Below, piece after piece: positions 13,001 to 28,000 of a stretch of DNA of 64,000 nucleotides (positions are counted from its first letter, which is position 1; every line of letters starts with the position of its first letter). A program made the position numbers and the translations under genes. Source of the DNA: Caprella mutica (taxonomy: Eukaryota; Arthropoda; Malacostraca; Amphipoda; Caprellidae); assembly GCA_947561585.1 (NCBI GenBank), contig CANNZV010000266.1, positions 726,183 through 790,182 of the forward strand, given 5' to 3'. Below the pieces are notes generated by a model. That model did no database searches. It was given only the letters and a program-made list of their open reading frames with translations, and was not told the DNA's origin.

Positions 13001-16000
13001 CTCTATATGAGTACATTTCGAATCTAATTATATTTGAACATTGAACCACATTTGCTGGATTTCAATGAAAAGATTAATCAATGTCCAGAAAGTATCTGGT
13101 AAAATTTTGGGAGCGATCCGGTCAAAGGTCAAGGTCATTTATAACTCAAACCATCTAGTATAATAATAATTTATTAAACAAATTACCTGGACTTTAGTGG
13201 GAACATTGGTCAATGTCCAGGAATTATGTGGTAAATTTAGGTAAATAAATATGATATTTATAACTTTTAGATAAAATTTAGTGAGATTTGAAGACATTAA
13301 AGTGAGATTTGAAGACATGTTCAGAATTGTTCAGACTGGAGACGTGTCATTAGTCCGACGCCTCATTACTCCAACGTCTCATTAGTCCGACGCCTCATTA
13401 CTCCAACGTCTCATTAATCCAACGCCTAATTACTCCGACGTGTCATCAGTCCGATGCCCCATTACTCCGACGTGTCATTAGTCCGATGCCCCATTACTCC
13501 GACGTGTCATTAGTACGACGCCCCATTACTCCGACGTGTCATTAGTCCGACGCCCAATAACTCCGACGTGTCATTAGTCCGACATCTACTCAGTCCAACG
13601 CCCCATTACACCAATGTCTAATTATTCCAAGGTGTCATTAGTCCGACGACCATTACTCCGACGTGTCATTAATCCGACGTCTACTCAGTCCGACGCCCCA
13701 TTAATCCGATGTCTCATTACTCCGACGTGTCATTAATCCGACAACCCATTACTCTGACGTGTAATAAGTCCGACGCCCCATTACTCCAACGTAACATAAG
13801 TCTGCCGTCCCATTACTCCGACATGTCAAAAATCCGACGTCTACTCAGTCCGACGCTTTGTTACACCGTTGTCTCATTACTACGACGGCCCACTGGTCCG
13901 ACTCTCCATTAGTCCGACGTCTCATTACTCCGACGTGTCATTAGTCCGACATCTACTCAGTCCGACGTCCAATTACTCCGATGTCTCAATACTCCGACGT
14001 GTTATTAATCCGAAGACCCAATACTCCGACGTGTCCTTAGTCCGACGCCCCATTACTCAGACGTGTCCCTAGTCCGACGCCCCATTACTTCGACGTGTCA
14101 TTAGTCTGCCATCCCATTACTCCGACATGTCATTAATCCGACGTCTACTCAGTCTGACAGCCCAATAACACCGATATCTCATTACTCCGACGCCCAACTG
14201 GTCCGACTATCCATTAGTCTGACGTCTCATTACTCCGACAATTTAACATCTTTTTGTACGTAACTTCACGTTTTCTTTTTCTATTAAAATAAAAAATTAT
14301 TAGATAGAAATATTCAATTACCTAATATCTACTGCTGAATAACTTTGATCAGTTCATACTCACTATACTGACAACTGCTCAAATACTTTCATCAGTTCAT
14401 ACTCATTGTACTGATAACTGCTTAATTAATTTCATCAGTTCATACTCACTATACTGACAGCTGCTCAATTAATTTCATCAGTTCATACCCACTATACTGA
14501 CAACTGTTCAATTACATTCATCAGTTCATACCCACTATACTGACAACTGCTCAATTACTTTCATCAGTTCAAATTCACTATACTGACTACTGCTTAATTA
14601 CTTTCATCAGTTCTTACTCACTGTACTAACAATTGCTAAATTACATTCATCAGTTCATACTCACTGTACTGATAACTGCTCAATTACTTCATCAGTTCAT
14701 ACCCACTATACTGACAACAGCTCAATTACTTTCATCAGTTCAAACTCACTATACTGACAACTGCTTAATTACTTTCATCAGTTCTTACTCACTGTACTAA
14801 CAAGTGCTAAATTACATTCATCAGTTCATACTCACTATTCTGACAACTGCACAATTAATTTCATCAGTTCATACTCGCTATACTGGCAACAGCTTAATTA
14901 CTTTCGTCAGTTCATACTCGCTATACTGACAACTGCTAAATTACTTTAATCAGTTCATACTCACTGTACTGATAACTGCTCGAATAATTTCATCAGTTCA
15001 TACTCACTGTACCGACAACTGCTCAATTACTTTCATCAGTTCATACTCACTATACTGACAACTGCTCAATTAATTTCTTCAGTTCATACTCGCTATACTG
15101 GCAATAGCTTAATTACTTTCGTCAGTTCATACTCACTATACTGACAACTGCTAAATTACTTTAATCAGTTCATACTCACAGTACTTATAACTGCTTAATT
15201 ATTTTCATCAGTTCATACTCAATATACTGACAACTGCTCAATTAATTTCATCAGTTCATACTCACTATACTGGCAACTGCAGAATTACTTGTATCAGTTC
15301 ATACTGACTATACCGACAACTTCTCAAACACTTTCATCAGTTCATACTCACTGCACCGACAACTGCTCAATTACTTTAATCAGTTCATACCCACTATACT
15401 GACAACTGCTCAATTACTTTCATCAGTTCAAATTCACAATACTGACTACTGCTTAATTAATTTCATCAGTTCATACTCACTGTACTGATAACTGCTTAAT
15501 TACTTTCATCAGTTCATACTCGCTATACTGACAACTGCTTAATTACTTTCATCAGTTCTTACTCACTGTACTTACAACTGCTAAATTACATTCATCAGTT
15601 CATACTCACTATTCTGACAACTGCTCAATTAATTTCATCAGTTCATACTTGCTATACTGGCAACAGCTTAATTACTTTCGTCAGTTCATACTCGCTATAC
15701 TGACAACTGCTCAAATATTTTCATCAGTTCATACTCACTAAACTGTCAACTGCTGAATTACTTTCATCAGTTCATAATCACTAAACTGGCTACTTCTCTA
15801 ATACTTTCATCAGTTCATACTCACTATACCGACAACTGCTCAATTACTTTCATCAGTTCATACTCTCTGTACTGATCATTGCTCAATTACTTTCATCAGA
15901 TCTCACTTACTATACTGACAACTGCTGAATTACTTTCATCAGTTCATACTCACTATATTGACAACTGCCGAATTACTTTCTTCAGTTCATACCTACTATA

Positions 16001-19000
16001 CTGACAACTGCTCAATTACTTCCATCAGTTCATACTTACTCATTATACCGACAAGAACTCAATTACTTTTATCAGTTCATTCTCGCTATACTGACAACTG
16101 CCCAATAACTTTCATCAGTTCATACTCACTATTCTGTTAACTGCTCAATTACTTTAGTCAGTTCATACTCATTATACCGACAACTACTCAAATACTTTCA
16201 TCAGTTCATTGCCACTATACTGACAACTGCTCAATTACTTTCATCAGTTCATACTCACTATACCGACGACTGCTCAATTTATTTCATCAGTTCATACTCA
16301 CTATACTGGCAACTGCTGAATTATTTTCATCAGTTCATACTCACTATACTGATAACTGCTCAAATACTTTCATAATTTCATACTTGCTATACTGACAACT
16401 GCTCGATTACTTTCATCAGTTCATACTCACTGTACTGATAAATGCTTAATTTTTTTCATCAGTTCATACTCACTATATTGACAACTGCTCAAATACTTTC
16501 ATCAGTTCATACTCGTTATACTGACAACTGCTCAAATACTTTCATCAGTTCATACTCACTATACTGGCAACTGCTGAATTACTCTCGTCATTTCATACTC
16601 GCTATACTGATAACTGCTCAATTACTTTCATCAGTTCATATTCAATATATACTGGCAACTGCTTTATTACTTTTGTCAGTTCATACCCACTATACTGACA
16701 ACTGCTCAATTACTTTCATCAGATTATACTCGCTATATTGACAACTTCTTAATTACTTTCATAAGTTCATACTTATTATACTAACAACAAGTCAATTACT
16801 TTCATTAGTTCATTCTCGCTATACTGACAACTGCTCAATTACTTTCATTAGTTCATAATCGCTATACTGACAACTGCTCAAATACTTGCATCAGTTCATA
16901 CTCACTAAACTGACAACTGCTGAATTACTTTCATCAGTTCAAAATCACTAAACTGGCTACTTCTCTTATACTTTCATCAGTTCATTTCACACTCACTATA
17001 CTGACAACTGCTCAATTACTTTAGTTAGTTCATACTCACTATACCGACAACTGCTCAAATACTCCTCTTCAGTTCATACTCACTGTACTGATTATTGCTC
17101 AATTACTTTCATCAGTTCATACTCACTGTACTGATTATTGCTCAATTACTTTCATCAGATCTTACTTACTATACTGACAACTGCTCAATTTCTTTCATCA
17201 GTTCATACCTACTTATTATACCGACAACAACTCAATTACTTTTATCAGTTCATTCTCGCTATACTGACAACTGCCAAATTACTTTCATCAGTTCATACTC
17301 ACTATTCTGTTAACTGCTAAATTACTTTAGTCAGTTCATATTCATTATACCGACAACTGCTCAAATACTTTCATCAGTTCATTGCCACTATACTGACAAC
17401 TGCTCAATTACTTTCATCAGTTCAAACTAACTATACCGACGACTGCTTAATTTATTTCATCAGTTCATACTCACTATACTGACAACTGCTCCATTACTTT
17501 AGTCAGTTCATACTCGTTATACTGATAACTGCTCAATTACTTTCATAGTTCATACTCACTGTTCTGATAACTGCTTTATTACTTTTGTCAGTTCATACCC
17601 ACTATACTGACAACTGCTCAATTACTTTCTTCAGATTATACTCGCTATATCGACAACTTCTTAATTACTTTCATCAGTTCATACTTATTATACTAACAAC
17701 AAGTCAATTACTTTCATTAGTTCATTCTCGCTATACTGACAACTGCTCAATTGCTTTCATTAGTTCATAATCGCTATACTGACAACTGCTCAAATATTTC
17801 CATCAGTTCAGACTCACTAAACTGACAACTGCTGAATTACTTTCATCAGTTCATAATCACTAAACTGGCTACTTCTCTAATACTTTCATCAGTTCATACT
17901 CACTATACCGACAACTGCCGAATTACTTTCTTCAGTTCATACCTACTATACTGACAACTGCTCAATTACTTTCATCAGTTCATGCCTACTTATTATACCG
18001 ACAACAACTCAATTACTTTTATCAGTTCATTCTCGCTATACTGACAACTGCTCAATTACTTTAATCAGTTCATACTCACTGTACTGATAACCTCTCAATT
18101 ATTTTCATCGGTTCATATTCACTATACTGACAACTGCTCAATTTCTTTCATCAGTTCATACCTACTTATTATACCGACAACAACTCAATTACTTTTATCA
18201 GTTCATTCTCGCTATACTGACAACTGCCAAATTACTTTCATCAGTTCATACTCACTATTCTGTTAACTGCTAAATTACTTTAGTCAGTTCATATTCATTA
18301 TACCGACAACTGCTCAAATACTTTCATCAGTTCATTGCCACTATACTGACAACTGCTCAATTACTTTCATCAGTTCAAACTAACTATACCGACGACTGCT
18401 CAATTTATTTCATCAGTTCATACTCACTATACTGACAACTGCTCCATTACTTTAGTCAGTTCATACTCGTTATACTGATAACTGCTCAATTACTTTCATA
18501 GTTCATACTCACTGTTCTGATAACTGCTTTATTACTTTTGTCAGTTCATACCCACTATACTGACAACTGCTCAATTACTTTCTTCAGATTATACTCGCTA
18601 TATCGACAACTTCTTAATTACTTTCATCAGTTCATACTTATTATACTAACAACAAGTCAATTACTTTCATTAGTTCATTCTCGCTATACTGACAACTGCT
18701 CAATTGCTTTCATTAGTTCATAATCGCTATACTGACAACTGCTCAAATATTTCCATCAGTTCAGACTCACTAAACTGACAACTGCTGAATTACTTTCATC
18801 AGTTCATAATCACTAAACTGGCTACTTCTCTAATACTTTCATCAGTTCATACTCACTATACCGACAACTGCCGAATTACTTTCTTCAGTTCATACCTACT
18901 ATACTGACAACTGCTCAATTACTTTCATCAGTTCATACCTACTTATTATACCGACAACAACTCAATTACTTTTATCAGTTCATTCTCGCTATACTGACAA

Positions 19001-22000
19001 CTGCTCAATTACTTTAATCAGTTCATACTCACTGTACTGATAACCTCTCAATTATTTTCATCAGTTCATATTCACTATACTGACAACTGCTCAAATACTT
19101 CCATCAGTTCATACTCGCTATACTGACAACTACTCAATTATTTTCATCAGTTCATACTCACTGTACTGATAACTGCTTTAACGCCCCATTACTTCGATGT
19201 GTCATTAGTGTGCCGTCCCATTACTCCGACATGTCATTAATCCGACGTCTACTCAGTCTGACAGCCCAACAACACCGATATCTCATTACTCCGACGCCCA
19301 ACTGGTCCGACTCTCCATTAATCTGACGACTCATTACTCCGACAATTTAACATCTTTTTGTACGTAACTTCACGTTTTCTTTTTCTATTAAAATAAAAAA
19401 TTATTAGATAGAAATATTCAATTACCTAATATCTACTGCTGAATAACTTTGATCAGTTCATACTCACTTTACTGACAACTGCTCAAATACTTCCAACAGT
19501 TCATACTCGCTATACTGACAACTACTCAATTATTTCCATCAGTTCATACTCACTATACTTACAACTGCTCAAATACTTTCATCAGTACACACTTGCTATA
19601 CTGACAACTGCTCAATTACTTTCATCATTTCATACTCACTGTACTGATAACTGCTTAATTACTTTCATCAGTTCACACTCACTATACTGACAACTGCTCA
19701 ATTACTTTCATCAGGTCATACTCACTATACTGACAACTGCTCAATTACTTTCATCAGTTCATACTCACTGTACTGATAACTGCTTAATTATTTTCATCAG
19801 TTCATACTCACTATAATGACAACTGCTCAAGAACTTTCATCAGTTCATACTCACTATAATGACAACTGCTCAATTACTTTCATCAGTCCATACTCACTAT
19901 ACTGGCAACTGCTCAAATACTTTCATCAGTTCATACTCACTATAATGACAAGTGCTGAATTTCTTTCATCAGTTCATACTCACTATACTGACAGTGACAA
20001 TTGCTCAAATACTTTCATCAATTCATACTCACTATAATGACAAGTGCTGAATTACTATCATCAGTTCATACTCACTATACTGACAGTGACAACTGCTCAA
20101 ATACTTTCATCAGTTCATAATCGCTATACTGACAACTGCTCAAATATTTCCATCAGTTCAGACTCACTAAACTGACAACTGCTGAATTACTTTCATCAGT
20201 TCATAATCACTAAACTGGCTACTTCTCTAATACTTTCATCAGTTCATACTCACTATACCGACAACTGCCGAATTACTTTCTTCAGTTCATACCTACTATA
20301 CTGACAACTGCTCAATTACTTTCATCAGTTCATACCTACTTATTATACCGACAACAACTCAATTACTTTTATCAGTTCATTCTCGCTATACTGACAACTG
20401 CTCAATTACTTTAATCAGTTCATACTCACTGTACTGATAACCTCTCAATTATTTTCATCAGTTCATATTCACTATACTGACAACTGCTCAAATACTTCCA
20501 TCAGTTCATACTCGCTATACTGACAACTACTCAATTATTTTCATCAGTTCATACTCACTGTACTGATAACTGCTTTAACGCCCCATTACTTCGATGTGTC
20601 ATTAGTGTGCCGTCCCATTACTCCGACATGTCATTAATCCGACGTCTACTCAGTCTGACAGCCCAACAACACCGATATCTCATTACTCCGACGCCCAACT
20701 GGTCCGACTCTCCATTAATCTGACGACTCATTACTCCGACAATTTAACATCTTTTTGTACGTAACTTCACGTTTTCTTTTTCTATTAAAATAAAAAATTA
20801 TTAGATAGAAATATTCAATTACCTAATATCTACTGCTGAATAACTTTGATCAGTTCATACTCACTTTACTGACAACTGCTCAAATACTTCCAACAGTTCA
20901 TACTCGCTATACTGACAACTACTCAATTATTTCCATCAGTTCATACTCACTATACTTACAACTGCTCAAATACTTTCATCAGTACACACTTGCTATACTG
21001 ACAACTGCTCAATTACTTTCATCATTTCATACTCACTGTACTGATAACTGCTTAATTACTTTCATCAGTTCACACTCACTATACTGACAACTGCTCAATT
21101 ACTTTCATCAGGTCATACTCACTATACTGACAACTGCTCAATTACTTTCATCAGTTCATACTCACTGTACTGATAACTGCTTAATTATTTTCATCAGTTC
21201 ATACTCACTATAATGACAACTGCTCAAGAACTTTCATCAGTTCATACTCACTATAATGACAACTGCTCAATTACTTTCATCAGTCCATACTCACTATACT
21301 GGCAACTGCTCAAATACTTTCATCAGTTCATACTCACTATAATGACAAGTGCTGAATTTCTTTCATCAGTTCATACTCACTATACTGACAGTGACAATTG
21401 CTCAAATACTTTCATCAATTCATACTCACTATAATGACAAGTGCTGAATTACTATCATCAGTTCATACTCACTATACTGACCGTGACAACTGCTCAAATA
21501 CTTTCATCAGTTCATACTCTTTATAATGACAAGTGCTAAATTACTTTCATCAGTTCATACTCACTATACTGACAACAGGTCAATTACTTCCATCAGTTCA
21601 TACTCACTATACTGACAACTGCTCAATTAATTTCATCAGTTCATACTCACTATAGTGACAACTGGTCAATCACATTTGTTGTTCTTGACCATCAATCATT
21701 ATTATTATTTTTTTTTTTTGTTATTCATTAAAATTATTACGCATTTGTGTATATGTTCTGCACAATTCTCCTATTTTGCACAATCTTGAGAATGGCTGAC
21801 TGTTTTTTTGGATTGTTATGAACTTTTCAATTTACTTGTCGAATATGTTGAAATATTCCTTGGAAAGTCTATGAAAAGTGAAACAGCCACAAGTTTTCAA
21901 TTATTTTATAGATAATGCATGTTGTTGTCTCTTCTCTCGTTTATGTATTCAGACTTATATTAAAAAAATTCGTTTCCTTCTTAAAGGGATTGAAAAGTCA

Positions 22001-25000
22001 AAATCAAACAGTCGCCAAATTGGTTTTAAATCGATTCAGAATATTTAATTATGTAAGATTTAAATGCTCGTTTATTTCTTAAATGTTCATATAAAAAGTA
22101 TGTTATAAAATTACCGACACCTAGCGGAAGAACGTCCTCTCATTAGTATGTATGTGAGATGTTTGTTATTTTCATATTAGTTTATGTATGCAGTAATCAA
22201 GCTTTGTTTGTGTCAAAATGGTGAAAAAATTATGTTAATTCGAAGACAAGAAGACATAGTTTTAAAAATAAAGAAATCATTTCACTTGAGATAGAGTTTA
22301 GATAAAAACTAAATTCAGTTGTTTAGTTTATAAGATGGCGCCCTGATTATGGCGCCATCTACCGTAAGCATTTGTTAAGAAATCAATTTTATATAAAATG
22401 ATATATTTCAATAATTGGATTTTATTGAACATTACAATTCTACACGAATACTTTAGTCTTACTAAGCAATATTTTGGCATAAAAATTGTTAAAGCAAACC
22501 ATGACTGTATTGCCCCTTTTATGGGAAAATAATTGTAATCATAAGTTTTTAGAATTTCGGAATAATATGAAAAATGGAATCTTCAAAATTTATTATTTAA
22601 AAAACAATGAGCTCAAGAAAATAAAATAAAGAAATAGCTGAAATCAATTTTTTGCTTCTTCTCGCAAGGGGGAGTCACAGTTGAGCGATTAAAAATGTCG
22701 TTGTATGTTGTTTCATTATTATTATTGGTTGTAACTGTAATTTTCTGCCTAAAAATATTGTATTGCCATCGACATTTACAAGCTATCAACCATATACATG
22801 AGAAAGATTCTATCATTCTGTCCATCTTCAGTTAGTTCATATATGTAGCATTACATAAAAAGTCCTCCAATCCAAGAATTTTTTTTATTGCTTGAATCAA
22901 TGAGTTTTATGTTTCTTATCAATTTGCTGCAAACTCCATGAAATTTGGTAGCATACATATTCAATCATATATGCTTTTAAATATTTTTATAATAAAAACA
23001 ATAATGAAACCTGTTTTAATTCCGACTTGATAATTTTCAGTCCGAAGAAAAAATTATGTACAGTGGCACACCGTTTGATTTGAATGTCAAATGTGTAGGT
23101 AGGTATCATCAATTCAATAATAAATATTTTTGTAAAGCAATAAAATTAGAGAAACTTATCATAATAACGTTTTTATAATTCAGGAAACAATTTAAATCGT
23201 AAAGTAAAGCCTTAACTAACATTTTCTGTTTATTAAATTCAAATTGGTAGGTAATCAATTTTTCAACACCAGATTAGTGTTGCGTACAATTGTTACAAAC
23301 AGAGTAATAAAAATTTAAAAGTATCAATAAATTTATTTACTGAACCGAATTGGATGTGGTTCGTAGATTAAAGATCTTAGATTGGTTCTACAATATAATG
23401 TAATAAACTCATTTACATATTCCCGGAGCCTGGAGCCTTCAAATTCACAGTAAATCTTCAGATATTTTACATTTTCTCTGGTTAATAAGTCAAAATGAGG
23501 AATATTATCAATTTAATGAAATGTTATCCTTTTTTTTATTTAAAACTGGGTTTTTAAAGCGACATCTTCTAATGAACAATCAAGGAACCAAAAATAACAG
23601 ATTGCAATCCACGATATCGCTTTCAATGCTCTGTAAATTCAATTCCTGTTATAGTTTAATTTATATCAAATTTAAGTTTACATTAATTATAACGCATAAA
23701 TAATCACAATTATTGATGTGTATTAATTCAGGCTCAAGTACAGTAATTGCTTGAAAATTCGTAGACAGCAGATTACTATATGCATACCTGTAAACAGTTC
23801 GCAGCACCATTCTCACCAAAACGATGAGCATCCCAGTTGTAAATGCAATGTAAATGTCCTCTGCAGGCTCCGGGAAAGAAATGAGTTTATTACATAATAT
23901 TATAGAAATATAATAAGATATTAATTGTTTCCTAAAGTATATAAACGTTTCTATAATAAGTTTATCTGATTTTATACCTCTACACGAATATTAAAAAGAT
24001 TGATTAAATATGATACCTAGTTAACAATCAAAACAAATGGTGTACATTCTTCTTCTTCAGACTGAAAATTAGAAAGTCGGAAGTAAAGTAGGTTTTGTGG
24101 AGTTCTGATTCTAAAAATCTTTAAAAGCATATAAAATTAAAAATATGCTATCAAATTTTATGGGGTTTGCAGTAAAATGATTAGAAACATTAGCCTCGTT
24201 GAATAAGGCAATACAAATATTTGCTTAGAGGGGACCATAAAGGTGTTGCTGTTGTCAAGTCACACACATAACATACCTCGATTATCTTTAGTAGATTTCA
24301 ATTCTAATTCCCGCTTTTGAAACCAGGGTGGCTGAGAAAATAGAAATTGGCGAGAGTAGTGTATCTTATTGTAGTATAATATCTTAGTTGTTTGTTATAC
24401 TACAGCTGTTCATTCCGTAGAACAATATGATACTAAGTATCACACCCAATCAATATACCAGAATGAATGTATGATGAATAATAGAGGAAGAACATGCAAT
24501 GAATATTATTCAATTCTTACTTAGAACGCAGTTCTAACTATACAGAACAAAGATTAAAATAGTGTACAATTTTCAGCCAGCAGATTCACACCCTTGCCTT
24601 TTAAAATTTCCGCAGAGTAGCAATAGGTATTAATCTAGGAAAGTGCCGCCAGAAATAGTTAAGTTTTAAGCCTATTTCTTGTTAATCTGTTGAGAAGAGG
24701 ACTTGTATCGAACCAAAATTCACCATTGAAGTAAGTTTATTCAATTAGGTATGATACCTAATAGGAGCATATTGAAGGCAGATTTAATAATTTATTCAAT
24801 TATATATGTGTATGTATAATGTATTGTAGCTACCTACATACCTATTAAGGTTATTAAATATTAGGTAGGTACTAGGCCATGTTTTAGAGGCTTTAAAATG
24901 ATAAGCCAATTTTTGAGTCAAAATTACACAAAAATTCTAAGCCAATTAATTAAATGGGCTTAGTTAGATTTCAAATGGTCAAAACTCAGATAGCCTATGT

Positions 25001-28000
25001 CTAATTGGCTTAAACTTTTGAATTAATTCCTAATTTCCTATGTTCCCATGTTAATTTTGGCTTGAAATCTTCAAAAAATAAGCCAAATTGGCTTGGTTCG
25101 GAATTATAGTGAAATTTTGACTCATATATTTGCTTACAATTTTGAATTTTCCAGCCCAGTCACTGAAACAGAGACTCGGGTAATAAAGCAACAGCATGTC
25201 CACCAGTCTGCATTTGGTGCACAAAATTCCACTGACTTTTTGAAAAAGCTGAAAAAATCCACCATAAATTTCCAGTAATTTGGCTGATCCACCAACATTT
25301 TACCCATTTTTCCACCGAAAATTAATGGTAACATAGGATAATAAATAGTTAAAAATCCACCGACTTTGCCAGAATATTATAGGTATTCAAAGGGAAAATA
25401 TTCCACCGACATGTCGGTGGAATTTACCACGAAATACAGACTGGCATGTCCAAAGTCACAATTTTAATGGCCATGTTTCAAAGTAAGGACAAAGCCAGTT
25501 TGTATTTGGTGCACTGAACTCCTCTGACTTTTTCAAAAATCTGAGAAATAGCTGCCGACATTTTTCATCAATTTGTCTAGTCCTCCAACATTTTTCCAGT
25601 TTCTCCTCCAAAAATTAATGGTAATATAGGAATTAATAGCAAAATATCCTCCGACATTGCAGGAATTTTTTATTAGAGAAATTGAATTCTCCCGAGATAT
25701 CATTGGAATTTACCACCCATGTTTCAAAGTATGGACAAATTCGCCAGTATACTGGCGACTTTGGAGGGGTGAAATAAGTTTAGAAACCTGTGAATAACCA
25801 GTAAATCACTCATAGATAGTCTCAAGTGATACACATGCATCAGACATGATGCATAAGGATGCTTTCTAGTCACCTAGTGTAAAATCTTCACTAGAAAGTC
25901 CTAATTCTTCTTATAAGTATCTATAATGTTGCGACCTAAGCCGACCTTGATCCATTTTCTCATCAAACTGGCGACTTTCCTGCCACACTTTGAAACATGG
26001 TTTACCACCAAATACAATCTGGGGACAAAGTCGCCAGTATATTGGCGACTTTTGAAGGGTGAAATAAGTTGATAAAATCTTCACTAGGAAGTCAAATTTC
26101 TTCTTTAAAGTATCTTAAATGTGGCGACCTGCTATGTTTGATGTTTCCAGTCTGAAAAATACAGCAGGATTTGTCCAGTCTGTATTTGGTGCACAAAATG
26201 CCACTGAATTTTTGAAAAAGCTGAAAAAATCCACCATAAATTTCTAGTAATAACTAATTTGGCTGATCCACCAACATTTTACCCATTTTTCCACTGAAAA
26301 TTAATGGTAACATAGGAATAAATAGCTAAAAATCCACCAACTTTGCAAGAATATTATATTCGAAGGGAAAATATTCCACCGACATATCGGTGGAATTTAC
26401 CATGAAATACAGACTGGGGATTTGTGGATTAATCCTGCGCCCAAGTCCTATTTAATTCCTATGTTCCCATGTTATTTGCTGCGCCCAAATCACAATTTCT
26501 GTAAAAAAATCCTGGGTCTCTGAAGACCTACTTTTCAGACTGGCCATGTTTTAAAGTGTGGCAGGAAAGTCGCCAGTTTATGAAAAAAGCTCTGTACTAA
26601 AGTATGAGAATAAAATAATGACGAATTACCATCAATATCACTAACGATTGCACTCATCGAAACAAATTCTCAGCGTGTCATTTGGTATTCACAGGGTCAT
26701 TTAGGAGCACAGGGTCATCCTTATACTTTTATGAACACAGTTCATAAAGCAAATCTGGTATATCAGTTTTGTATTCATTTAAGTGCCACTATAATTCTAT
26801 GCTCTCTGACTAATTATTGAAAAAATGAATAATTATGAAAAACAGTGTATTTCATGACAAATTCCCCCGACATGTTGGTGGAATTTATTTCCTCTTTAAA
26901 ATTAATATTCTGGGCTTGGCAAGGTTGGAGTTTTAGCTATTCATTCCTATGCTACTACTAATTTTTGGTGGATAAATGGATAAAATGTTGGTGGATTAGC
27001 AAAATTATTGGAAATTCAGATTCTTGATGGATTTTTTCAGCTTTTTGAAAAAGTCAGTAGGATTTTGTGCACCAAATACAGACTGATATGAAAGAAAGTC
27101 TATTGAGTTTACTATCAAGATATCTGCTTTAGATCTCCTTATTAGTTTGAATTTATTGGTAGATGTCAATTACAGTTAGCTAATACATATACACATTAGC
27201 TATACCAGTTTGTATCTTTATGTATGTTTGTAATATATGGCATCACGGTATGCCTCTCTGTGATTGACTGGTATCAGTTGTATGCCTCTCTGATTGGCTG
27301 ATAGCCTGATACACTCTCAATTATTTGGCCAAGGCCATGGACACCAGTGTTCAAATACGATAAATGTCAAATAGCAGTGAAACTTCTTCCTATATTAATT
27401 TATATAGCCTATATTCAGTGGTCTGTGGCCTTACCATCAGACATCAGCCTAACCTGGAAAGTAGATAATTGTTGCTAATAGCTATCTGCCATTATTAATT
27501 TATTAATAGCACAGATCATTAAATACCTATTTGTATTTAGGTATGTTTACTTTTGATAATTACGTATATAGGTATTAACGACTGTCGACTTCCAAAATTG
27601 CAATTAGATTTTGTTGACTGACGACTGCATTACTAATTTTTGTAACTTATTTTTGAAAAAAAAAAATTTGGTGATTCAATGAACATTCTCTGAAACTAGT
27701 AATGACAGATCAGGGTGGACTCCAAGATCCTATAAAAAATCAAAGATATTTATAATTTTTTTTCTTGAAGAAATGTCTCCAGGCTCTCCACAGATTCTAT
27801 TTGATGGTAAATTCCTCTGATATATCAGAGGAATTTTCAAATTTCTTAAATGAATCATGAATATTCCTCTAATGTCAGTGGAGTATTATCTATTTATTCC
27901 TATAGCTACCATTAATTTAATTTTGGGATGGAAATTTGAAAAAAATGTAGGACAACTATCCACAATAAAAGGATATTTTACAGACTTTTGAAAATGTCAG

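Larger units (their letters stand above)
14330..21672 (+). repeat. 43-bp satellite array, about 170 units
   Basis: Consensus starts TCAGTTCATACTCACTATAC and ends GACAACTGCTCAATTACTTTCA. Single-base variants are frequent. The later part shows two higher-order duplications (953 bp and 1397 bp, listed separately). Short open frames here are by-products of the repeat. Confidence 0.95.
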
